A stretch of 64,000 nucleotides of DNA from Pomacea canaliculata (taxonomy: Eukaryota; Mollusca; Gastropoda; Architaenioglossa; Ampullariidae), in contig NC_037601.1 in the NCBI RefSeq assembly GCF_003073045.1, positions 23,224,150 to 23,288,149 of the forward strand, in the 5' to 3' direction. Under the pieces are notes generated by a model. The model saw only the letters and a program-made list of their open reading frames with translations. It was not told the DNA's origin and did not search any database. Shown here one piece after another: positions 13,672 through 23,536 of the stretch (positions within the stretch are counted from its first letter, which is position 1; each line of letters begins with the position of its first letter). The position numbers and the translations under genes were made by a program.

Positions 13672-13677
13672 AATAAA
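13672..13677 (+). terminator. Polyadenylation signal of GATB
   Basis: AATAAA lies 174 bp after the GATB stop codon on the coding strand. Confidence 0.7.
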
Positions 13678-13699
13678 AATACATTATAACATCACATGC

Positions 13700-16600
13700 T
13701 CATTTCAGTTTCAATGCATCTAGCCATAATGGAACAAATGACAAGAGTGAGAGCATTTGTTTGTGAGAGATTGTGTGTGTGCCAGCATTTTGTGGAAATT
13801 AAACTGCAGTACATGTTAACATTATTTGTAAAATCTCTTCCTTTTAGTTTGAATGTGTTCTCTCCCCTCAACCTATTTTCATTTTCGTGGCCACCATTTG
13901 TGACACTGTAGTTTCTTTATACCCTAAGAGTCTTGTAGTTATTATTTCATTTACTGAATATCAAAACTTTTGATAGCTGCACTGGAATTGATAGCTTCTG
14001 TCTGTAGGGGCGTATTGCTGATTACCAGGAAAATTGAGAAGAAGATAGCGTTGTCAGCCGGCACATCAATCCTTGTGTGAAAGCCCAGTTATTGGCGAGC
14101 TTGTGTTTTGGCGCTGGTCTAGGACAGAAATGAACCAGCGCTCCCACAGAAAGCAAGAGTTATTATCACAACACTCTACACCGATAATCGAAAGGCGGAA
14201 AGTACAGCGGCCAGCTAACACGTTTTGTCCGTTGGGAAACATCAGGTAAATGACGTAACGACTGTCCGTGATCTTTCAGCCTGCAGTGCTCCATTACCTC
14301 CATACATTCTTTTTCTGTTGAAGAAGATACAAGGTAGAATTGGCAGTGGTGTGTAATAAATCAGCATCGAGGAAACGTCCCAGGACGCCAAGCGATGGTG
14401 GTCACATGGTGCTATGCACGCAATCCGTGAGGTCAGTGATATCGAGGAGAAAGTGCTTGACGCCTGTGTCTCCCTAGTCATCAACGTACTCGTCAAAACA
14501 ACGAATATCCGTCAGGAAATGGAATGTGACAAGTTTTTTGGAAGTTAAGCATAGAAAGTGCGTCCACTAATTATAATGTACATTTATATAACATCTACCA
14601 CAACCAGAAGGTGATGGCGTGAGTGCTAATCCAAAATATAACATGAACAGCACAAGATGAACAAACGATTTGTAACAATAGCCAGAGTGAAACTTATTTG
14701 GAAGTCTGTATCTAACGAACCAAAAGACGTCGACAACGGAATTACATCACGTGAACCACAGGGTGCCTGGTGGTGCTGTCATCACACACCGGACAGCTGG
14801 CAGCAGGTTGTGCATTGATGTGAGACTGTGTCAAGTGTTCCCACTCACAGTCCACTTACCGACACTGCAACATGCTGCTGGCAAGTGTTTCTCTATGACG
14901 TTTACTTAAGGTGATCATATAGACAAGAACCCACATGTACTTGAGCCATGTGACTCACCATCTGCACGTACCTCACATGTATCATGTACGGAATTTTAAA
15001 AACTGGTGACAGATGGCTCACATAAATATGGTATGGCATGTGTAATTCAAGAATAGAAGCTCTGTTGTAGCTTGTCAGGGAAACGCTCAAGTACCTAAAA
15101 ACTGAAAGCTGTACTGACTGTTTCTGTGCTTACTACGTACATGTCGTACATGAAACTCGCTTTGTGGCAGTCAGTTACAGGTGATCAGGATCAACACAGA
15201 CACAGCATTGCAGGCTCACACATCATAAGATACAGAGCGCCAGCCATAACGGTGTCCATAGGCTGCCTAGCGGTGTAGTAGCATCACTTGGATCCCACCT
15301 CTTCTAGCAGTAGCAGTAACAGCTAGGTGCTACATAATCCCTTCTTGTATCCCATTTACAGTGAACACTGGTATTTAAAGTTAAAAAATGTCCATTCTCA
15401 CTTGAAAGTGCAGAAATATATAAACTTTTTTTTATTATGAACTCATAACTTATATTTTAATGTACAAGCTCCTGATATGATGCATATTTCGTTACTCCTC
15501 GCCATTAGCTGATGAAGAGGAAATTGTACTTTTGTGTAACAAGGCATCGTCCTCATTTCTACTACAAAAGCAGTAGCATCCTTCATCGTAACAAGTGGTT
15601 GAGAGTACTTCCCTTCAGACAGCACCAACTCAGTGAGTCTCACAAGACCACGTCGTCAACCCGCAGGTATCGCACGTGTGACCTTTACGTCTCTTCAGGC
15701 CAGAGTCGTGATGGATCTTTTTCCTCCTGTCTGCGGATCGTTCTCACGTGTCTCTCTACCACTCTGCACACCCCACTGGATCAGCATTAGGTCTCGCACA
15801 ATCGTTTTATTGTCTTTAAGCGAACAACCATCTGCCTGACCTCGTATTCATGGACATCAGCTTAGATAAAAATTGTCCGAACTTGTGGCAAGGAAAACTA
15901 ACACGAGCAACATAATAGTTGCCTAACTGGCTGGCATGGCTGGAATTCCTAACAAGCTGGCTGAAGAATGATCGAAAGTCTGGTATGAATCGTCAAAAGT
16001 ACAGAGAGCATAGCACGTACGAGTGTCTAAGTGTGTTGTAGAGTGTACACAACCATTAAAACACAGACCTCTGTAAAGCCCTAGCCTCACGTATGTGCAG
16101 ACTACACCCAGTCGGTCAGGGATACCCAGACAAACACAAATAATATCAAACAGCAAGTTTTAACGTCCTCGGCGAGACTACCGCCGCTCAGAAAAGTGAG
16201 GTTGTACCCACACTTATGGCCTCAGTTGCTGGCACGGCGTAAAACACCAACTCCTCCCAACCCCCCAGTCACCCTGTACACAGCAATGATGAGAGGACAG
16301 GCTCGTGACAGGGAATTGACATGAAATTTGACAAGAACAAGTATTTTGTTTAACTTTAACTGACTCTACCTTCATATTTGCTTCTAAATTTTCTCATTAC
16401 CTGAGAATACGATTGTGACATCAGCTAAGTGCCCTCTGGTTCAAAGATTGTAAGTGAACTTAGGAACTAAGTGAACTCGTAAGTGAACAAAATATTGAGC
16501 ATAAAACAGTTGTCACAACCACAAGGAAACAAAACTGAGAGCATTATTGTCCCCAAACCCAGCGGATAATTAATTAACGGATGGGTTTTGGAGGCTGAAA

Positions 16601-16980
16601 TGTACAGGTTATGTTAGTCGCCTGTATCTGTGTCTACTGATGTCTGCAAGACTCGCAAACCATTCAGGTTGGTCTTGAACAACAAACAAAACTCGTTGAG
16701 CAGTGACTCACCCGGTTATCGCAATCACAATAAATTAATTATGTCCTGTTCAGAAGATAAACTTTATGATCATATTAATCACATCCAAGGTTTGCAGGCG
16801 TGCCAACAAAACCGGACTTTTTTTTTGTTAATGATTTTGGTTTGTAGTAGTGTTTGCTTTTCCTTTCTTTAGACCAAAGGCTAGATGTAAGAAACAAGCA
16901 TGTTTGCTTATTGTGTTACCCTCGTAAACAAAGATTTGTTCTTTCTCTCTATCTCGCTGCCTCTACTTTTTTTACTTGTA
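13700..16980. other. Intergenic region, no gene seen
   Basis: No ORF here resembles a known protein, and no convincing coding segment with matching splice sites was found. A short SINE 3' fragment occurs at about 16205-16260. The rest shows nothing I can name. Confidence 0.6.
16205..16260 (+). mobile_element. SINE 3' tail fragment
   Basis: CAGTTGCTGGCACGGCGTAA and the following AAACACC match the 3' domain of the SINE copies at 17005-17189 and 35432-35581. Only the tail is present. Confidence 0.6.
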
Positions 16981-17004
16981 AAGAATCACATCTCAAGCAT
17001 TGGA

Positions 17005-17189
17005 GGGGGGGGGGATTGGTGTTTTACGCCGTGTCAGCAACTAAGGCTATATCACGGCCAGGCAGCCAGCCCTGTAAACAGATGCCACGTGCAGAAAAAG
17101 ATCAGCGTGCCCGAGACGAGAAATGAACTCTGGGCAGCCAACCTTCACTGTATTGGTGACAGGCGCTAACCGTTGCGCCACCGGACCGC
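17005..17189 (-). mobile_element. tRNA-derived SINE with target-site duplication
   Basis: On the minus strand the element starts with an A-box-like TGGCGCAACGGTTAGCGCC, has a degenerate B box near GAGTTCATTTC, and ends in GATATAGCCTTAGTTGCTG then CGGCGTAAAACACC. It is flanked by 14-bp duplications at 16991-17004 and 17190-17203 that differ by one base. A second copy lies at 35432. The 3' domain resembles those of widespread invertebrate SINE superfamilies; the family name is uncertain. Confidence 0.82.
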
Positions 17190-17464
17190 TCTCAAGTATT
17201 GGAAGACGGTTGTCCCGCCTTGGCCCCCTGGGTACATGTTACTGTGTACATCGGTGTGGTCGTACTTAGGACCGTTGATAGGGCTATGGTGCTTGGCTCG
17301 GACAGTTCAAACACACTGCCCCACGACGACCTCTGAACCCGGATGTTGACACTACAGTGACGACAAGCGGATGTCTCAACCACTACAAGACTCTCCACTC
17401 AAAATAGGAAAGAAAACCAGGATGAATATCGCTGGACGCGGCGAGACTTGCACTTCCTACAAAG

Positions 17465-17815
17465 CTGGTGGTGTAGGCTCTAACGTCTGTTGCCATAGCA
17501 GTGACAATCGGCTGTTGTAGGTTCGGATCTCGGCCCCAACATACGGCTTGCCACTCTCTGAATGTGACTCCTGTTCCCAGGGTAGTCGTCGGGGATTTGC
17601 TTCTAAATATTCCGGTTCCCTCTGACGTGTGTACATATGTGTGTGTGTGTTTGTGTTTACGTGTGTTTATGTGTGTGTACGTGTGTGTGTGTGAGAGAGA
17701 GAGTACGTGTGAAGGAGCATTTATCTGATGCCTTCCTTAGAGGTATGTGTTCATGTCCCTTGGCGAATGTGTGTAAAGTGCTCTGAGCTTTCTTTAGACA
17801 TGGCGAAAGAGGTAT
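17465..17815 (+). mobile_element. tRNA-derived SINE, second family
   Basis: An A-box-like TGGTGTAGGCTC and a B-box-like GGTTCGGATCTC are followed by a body with TTCCGGTTCCCTCTG and a 3' part with GTAAAGTGCTCTGAGC. The body matches the element just upstream of the start codon at 19356. A GT microsatellite interrupts it, and its 3' end runs into the tandem array at 17815. Confidence 0.65.
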
Positions 17816-18028
17816 AATACACAGAGTTTATTATTTACAGTCATAGCTACAATACACAGGGTTTATTTATTATTTACAGTCATAGCTACAATACACAGGG
17901 TTTATTTATTATTTACAGTCATAGCTACAATACACAGGGTTTATTTATTATTTACAGTCATAGCTACAATACACAGGGTTTATTTACTATTTACACAATA
18001 CACAGGGTTTATTTATTATTTACAGTCA
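17815..18028. repeat. Tandem array, unit about 39 bp
   Basis: About five copies of a unit containing CAATACACAGGGTTTATTTA and ACAGTCATAGCTA. It starts at the 3' end of the adjacent SINE, suggesting expansion from the SINE tail or its target. Confidence 0.85.
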
Positions 18029-18689
18029 TAGGTTTACTCTGTCGAGGTTGTCGATGCTGTCTTTGTGTCTCTCACTGCTGTCCTCCATGTGGAGACTCAC
18101 TTCCACGCACTCTGTCAAGACTTTCGTTGCTTCACTTCTATTGTACTCGTCTGTCGAGACCTTTACTGCTGACATCGCTGTCATCGATGTCGATGCTATC
18201 GTTGCCTACATACTCTATCGACACTTTCATTGCTCACCTCAATGTCTTCATTACCGACATCTTTAGATATGTCGAGACACTGCCCACGTGGCCAAGTCTT
18301 TTCTGTTTTAATGGACACTTTAACTGTAACTAACGGGTTTTTAATTGTTATAATTAATTATAAACGTCTTTTTTCAGTGGCCGCTGACGAGTGACCGACA
18401 GGATGCAAGTGCAGATGAGCACGTGAAGCTGTGACAGCAACAGCTGATGGTGTCAGGACGAGTATCTGGCAGTGCAAGACACTTACCGATACGTCAGCCG
18501 GCGATAATCGGTGTCAGTGTTTGACACGTGACACTCCGCTAGGCTGCACGTGCGAGCATCGCGACTCTGATATCAGCGCCACCTTGCCGCTGTTCTGACT
18601 GGCCACTCTCCTCACTCTCATCTCATTACGATGCCGCTAGCCTCTGACATGAGCTAATGCTGCCTGTGTGCCGCTAATAAATACAGAGA

Positions 18690-18759
18690 GCAAAGCAGAA
18701 AGTACAGACAGGTGAGGCGAGGCGCGCACCTACACCACAGCAGCAACCGTCCCTCAAGG
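18690..18759 (+). promoter_or_regulatory. Predicted 5' non-coding exon and promoter of LAT cassette A
   Basis: A GC-richer stretch ends in a strong donor (AAGG|GTGAGTAC, GT at 18760). An acceptor follows at 19108 (AATTCCAG). An AT-rich TAATAAATA lies near 18675. Together these suggest an untranslated first exon splicing to 19109. This is prediction from splice signals only. Confidence 0.4.
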
Positions 18760-19204
18760 GTGAGTACAGCTCAGGGTCTTACAACCTGAACATTTATGAT
18801 ATCTAGATGTAGTCCCTTGGGCATCATTTCATCTGTATTTGCTGTTTGAATGTTGGATACCTGTTTTACCACCACGATTTGCTTGTTTCTTTTTTTAAAT
18901 TGATTTGGTGAACTAATCTGCCGCGCATCAGCTTGCACCAAAGGAACCATCGATGGAATATTACTGTCTCTGCAACTCCTAACACAACCAACTAGTTTTA
19001 ACTGATATATCTAATGCATTATTGAGTTTTAGATCCATTCTTATCTAATATATAACACATTATTTAGTATTTATAATTATATTTATTTTTAAAAATGTTG
19101 AATTCCAGGGGCGGCGGGAAAGAGAATGCTGAGGCGTATACAACCCACGGCAGTTGAACGTCGACAGGTGTGATATTGTCGTCCTGTAGCACGCGGCTCG
19201 TAGA

Positions 19205-19352
19205 TACCTGTAGACGCCCTGTAGTGTGGTGGTTAAGACATTTGCTTGTCACCACTGTAGAAAGAGGCCCTGGGTTCAAATCTCGTCTCGGGGCACTTTC
19301 TGTCAGTGGCACCTGTTGGCAGGTCCGGTCGTCGAGGGTTTTTTTCTCCGGA
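19205..19352 (+). mobile_element. tRNA-derived SINE in the predicted 5' UTR of cassette A
   Basis: TAGTGTGGTGGTTAAGAC (A box) and GGGTTCAAATCTC (B box) form a tRNA-like head. The body carries GTCGTCGAGGG then TTTCTCCGG, matching the SINE at 17465-17815. It is 3'-truncated and ends a few bases before the ATG at 19356. It is not a tRNA gene: the anticodon arm is not conserved and a SINE body follows. Confidence 0.75.
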
Positions 19353-19355
19353 ATA

Positions 19356-21222
19356 ATGTCTCGCAGGTCGTCGGACGCCTCGGCGGCGCCAGACAAGTCA
19401 GATAGGGTCGAGGTCCCGCCGTCTGCACGTCTCTCGATCTCCTCTTCCTCTTCTTCTTCGTGCTCATCGTCCTCTTCTAAGTCTTCGGTCGTCATCTCCG
19501 AGGAAGGGGTTCGCCTGCAAAAGCACTTGGGGCTGACCAATGGAGTTGGCATCATCGTTGGCATCATAGTTGGTAGCGGCATCTTCGTGTCACCCAAGGG
19601 AGTGCTGCTGGAGACTGGCTCAGTGGGCAGCTCTCTGATTGTGTGGGCACTGTGCGGCACCGTGTGTCTCGTGGGCGCCATGTGCTACGCAGAGCTGGGC
19701 ACAGCCATACTGAAGGTAAGCACAAGTAGGTGATGGGGGATGGTATCTATCTGTATCTTGTTGAAGATAAACTAGCGGCATCCACACAGTGACCAGGTGA
19801 CCAGGCGCTGACCACATGGAGCTGGGCACAGCGAGGAAGACGGCAGTGGACAGTCAGCGCTTTTGTGATGTAACAATCAGTAGCCGTCTAAACACAATAC
19901 CTAGACAACTCGTTTAGAATAGACGTTGAGCAAAACCGACAGGTGGGACACAAACAAATAGACTTGGCGCGAGAAGCCCGTACGTGTATACATATATGTA
20001 CCTATATATATATATGTGTCACTCTGGATACTACACATCAGCAGTTCTGAATATAATTGCTACCGTTGCTAACCGGAAAATAACATGAAATCCAGCAAGA
20101 AAATATTACTGTATGTACTGGTGGCTGTTGACACTGTCATTATGTACATACACATGTCTGACTGTATGTACTGTTGACACTGTCATTATGTACATACACA
20201 TGTCTGACTGTATGTACTGTTGACACTGTCATTATGTACATACACATGTCTGACTGTATGTACTGTTGACACTGTCATTATGTACATTATCTGACTGTAT
20301 GTACTGTTGACACTGTCATTATGTACATTATCTAACTGTATGTACTGTTGACACTGTCATTATGTACATACACATGCTGTCTAACTGTATGCAATGTTGA
20401 CACTGTCATTATGTACATACACATGCTGTCTAACTGTATGTACTGTTGACACTGTCATTATGTACATTATCTAACTGTATGTACTGTTGACACTGTCATT
20501 ATGTACATACACATGCTGTCTAACTGTATGTACTGTTGACACTGTCATTATGTACATACACATGCTGTCTAACTGTATGCAATGTTGACACTGTCATTAT
20601 GTACATACACATGTCTAACTGTATGTACTGTTGACACTGTCATTATGTACATTATCTAACTGTATGTACTGTTGACACTGTCATTATGTACATACACATG
20701 CTGTCTAACTGTATGTACTGTTGACACTGTCATTATGTACATACACATGCTGTCTAACTGTATGCAATGTTGACACTGTCATTATGTACATACACATGCT
20801 GTCTAACTGTATGTACTGTTGACACTGTCATTATGTACATACACATGCTGTCTAACTGTATGCAATGTTGACACTGTCATTATGTACATACACATGCTGT
20901 CTAACTGTATGTACTGTTGACACTGTCATTATGTACATTATCTAACTGTATGTACTGTTGACACTGTCATTATGTACATACACATGTCTGACTGTATGTA
21001 CTGTTGACTGTTACAAGAGCGGGGCGGATTATGCGTACATCGGCGAGTCGTACGGCGACTTTCCTGCCTTCCTGTACCTGTGGGTGGCCGTGGTGGTGGT
21101 GCTGCCGACCGGAAACGCCATCACGTCGCTAACGTTCGCCAACTACGTGCTGCAGGCCGTGACCCCCCGCGATTGTCCGCCGCCCCCCGCCGCCGTCACG
21201 CTGGTGGCTGCCATGTGCATCA
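19356..21222 (+). CDS. LAT-family transporter, N-terminal cassette A (two exons)
   Basis: Encodes the N-terminal half of an SLC7 L-type/y+L-type transporter light chain. Exons are 19356-19715 and 21018-21222, 188 codons plus one base. A Ser-rich cytosolic tail (residues 28-44) precedes [20 protein letters not shown] (GSGIF at 73-77), the substrate-binding loop of TM1. CYAELGT and PTGNAIT follow. Cys173, just before the last segment, sits where LAT light chains form the disulphide with the SLC3A2-type heavy chain. Exon 2 ends ATC A|GTGAGT, the same position and phase as cassette B at 24005. No downstream exons of its own exist before 23.5 kb. It may splice to the shared exons at 27639, be a truncated product (poly(A) signal at 22870), or be a broken duplicate. 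Without splicing, the frame stops at 21267-21269. ATG 19356 is the first in-frame ATG. Confidence 0.8.
20100..21008. repeat. Minisatellite filling the cassette A intron
   Basis: About twenty copies of a 41-50 bp unit with the core TTGACACTGTCATTATGTAC, in length variants with or without ACATACACATG and CTGTCTAAC. It fills most of the 1.3-kb intron and ends within about 10 bp of the exon 2 acceptor (TTACAAG|AGC), so the last partial repeat supplies the 3' splice region. Confidence 0.93.
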
Positions 21223-21497
21223 GTGAGTCGCTCTACTCAACAGTTGAGTGTGTGTGGTGGTGGTGGTGAGGGTGGTGGTGGTGGTGGTGGTGGTGGTGGT
21301 GGTGGTGGTGGTGGTGGTGAGGGTGGTGGTGGTGGTGGTGGATGCTGGTGGTGGTGGTGGTGAGGGTGGTGGTGGTGGTGGTGAGGGTGGTGAGGGTGGT
21401 GGTGGTGGTGGTGGTGGTGAGGGTGGTGGTGGTGGTGGTGGTGGTGGTGGTGGTGGTGGCTGCCATGTGCATCAGTGAGTCGCTCTACTCAACAGTT
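21200..21497. repeat. (TGG)n tract flanked by a duplicated exon-intron border
   Basis: A long TGG/GGT tract with a few GAG variants is bracketed by direct copies of about 45 bp. Each contains the end of cassette A exon 2, its donor site and the start of the intron (GGCTGCCATGTGCATCAGTG through CAACAGTTGAG). The long Val/Gly and His/Thr ORFs here are products of the repeat, not genes. Confidence 0.9.
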
Positions 21498-21809
21498 GAG
21501 TAGATGGGGTGGTGGTGGTGAGGGGGGAAGAGGGAAGAATGCGGGGAAAAAAGTCTGCGGGCTTACACTGCAGCCCTATGCTCCTCAAAGGACCAACAAG
21601 CAATAAGGGTGGGCTAACGACTTCAACCAAAAACTGACTGCAAGTCATGTGACTCCAGTGCCTTGGCTTGGACGGTCGCCCTGTGATCTTCAGTCCGGAG
21701 TGTGTGCAACATGTTTTGTTGTTCGCAAACTAGGTTTGACAAACACGTGTTCGTGTGTCGTCGTATGCCTGAAGCTCAGGACAGAGATGTTTGAGAAGAG
21801 TTACACTTG

Positions 21810-21985
21810 GTATGTCACACAGTCTACCCACAGTCCGGGCCAACAGTTGGTATGTCGCACAGTCTTATACCCACATAGTCTACCCACATTATGGGCCAAC
21901 AGTTGGTATGTCGCATAGTCTACCCACACAGTCTACCCACATAGTCTACCCACACAGTCTACCCACATAGTCTACCCACAGTCAG
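21810..21985. repeat. Short tandem array around TCTACCCACA
   Basis: Repeated AGTCTACCCACAT and GGGCCAACAGTTGGTATGTC units occur in irregular order. Confidence 0.75.
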
Positions 21986-21999
21986 GGCCCCAGAGTGTC

Positions 22000-23300
22000 A
22001 AAGGGACTGAACCCCTCTGTGACCTCAGTCATTTTATTTATTACACTTTCCCTGTCATACATCTGTCATGCCCTATATAATATAGCTGTCTCTCTTGCCA
22101 CCACCCCAGCAAGGTTAAGGTCTACTAGTGTAAGGGGTCATGACCTATATAATATACTTGTTTGCCTTTCTTGTCAACACCACACTTCTCCTGTGTTCTG
22201 GTCCACTGGTTTAAAGGTTGCATCAAGAATTGTACAGCCACCTGTCAATGGTCTCTAGTTAGGGCTGTGTACAGGGTGACTCGACTGAGGACAGAGATTT
22301 CATGTCCTGTAGTTTAGTACTTACTCTCGCCACTCATGATCGTGAATATTTCACTTTCTGATTGTTAACATTTGGGCTTCAATGGGTGACGGTACAAATT
22401 AGTTAAGGGGGCAATCAACCCTCTCTCATGGGCATCAGGCCGGACACCCCGGGTACTGTCTGTTGGAATAATTTAATTTTAAACCACACAAAACCTGCAC
22501 ACTGGTGAAACTGTACACACTTGGTACTGTTAGCCTCTCAAACATTGTGCAACCGTCAGACAACACTCGCGGGGTGGGAATCGTGAGGATGCGGGGTGTA
22601 GAAAGCTCTATGGGCTTGTGATTAGGGTGGCCGGCTATGGATGCTGCCACACACTTGTGTTACACTCCGTGATGCTACAAGGCGGAGAGCTAGCACTCAA
22701 CAACGGTTCACTTGTAATCAGCCATTGTCAAAACTTCTGAAACATTTCGTGAGGACGATAAAGTTGATGTTGGATTCTACTCTGTGTTTGTCTGCTCGGA
22801 CGCTTGCACCTATCGTCCTGTATCTTTACAGGTCGTCATCAGATGTGTCTGTGAAGTGGCCTTTGTCGCAATAAAATATCTGTGAACTGAGTTGTTCTGT
22901 AAACATATACATATACCTGATTGTGTGGAAAATATATTCGTCGGTTTATTTGTGTCGGAAGGAGAAAGGTGTGAACACATCAAGATTCAACAGTAGACAC
23001 ACCTCCTATACACAGCCTCCATTTGTTGTTGTCATCTTCAGTGAGGACAATGGAGTGAATTAAGTCTACAAGTATAAACATTACAATGTTTGTGTTGATT
23101 ATTGCTTCACTTGTGTTGGGGGCGCGCGCTATTTGTCTTTCCTTGTCTGCATGCTGAGGGTGCAAGTGTCTGTTGGCTCTCTTCCCTTGATGTTGCCGAC
23201 AGCGGATTGATTTGTTTGTGAGACGATCTGGAGTGTTTACTGAAGTTGAAGCATAAACATGTCGTACGCAGTCCGTTGACTGTCTGAAGTACAAGCAGCG
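22000..23300. other. Region between the two N-terminal cassettes
   Basis: No coding exon recognised. AATAAA at 22870-22875 could end a short cassette A transcript. Confidence 0.5.
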
Positions 23301-23339
23301 GCGGCGTCCACACGACGTACATCACTCCAAACGTCGACA

Positions 23340-23420
23340 GTCGCCGCGCGCGGCTCGTGGGCGGAAGAGCGCCGTGCGCATGCGCCGTGACTTCGCGCGA
23401 AGAAGCGAACTGTGGGTCGC
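23340..23420 (+). promoter_or_regulatory. CpG-rich promoter of cassette B with NRF1-type palindrome
   Basis: A CpG-dense stretch lies about 120-200 bp upstream of the ATG at 23537. TGCGCATGCGCC at 23375-23386 matches the NRF1 binding consensus. This suggests cassette B has its own housekeeping-type promoter; use is inferred. Confidence 0.55.
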
Positions 23421-23536
23421 GAGGAGCACAACACGTGTCACTGCGGGCTACACATCAACAAGTGGCACTCAGGCCACACAGCAACAACTGGCAGGTGTCT
23501 GGTCATGACGGGTGTCTAACACAGTCCCCTGTCAAC

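Noticed and set aside
19205-19300. Functional tRNA gene
   Set aside because: A and B boxes are present, but no proper anticodon arm is kept, a SINE body follows, and a related copy exists at 17465.
21233-21478. Poly-Val/Gly and poly-His/Thr ORFs
   Set aside because: Trinucleotide TGG tract read in different frames; not a gene.
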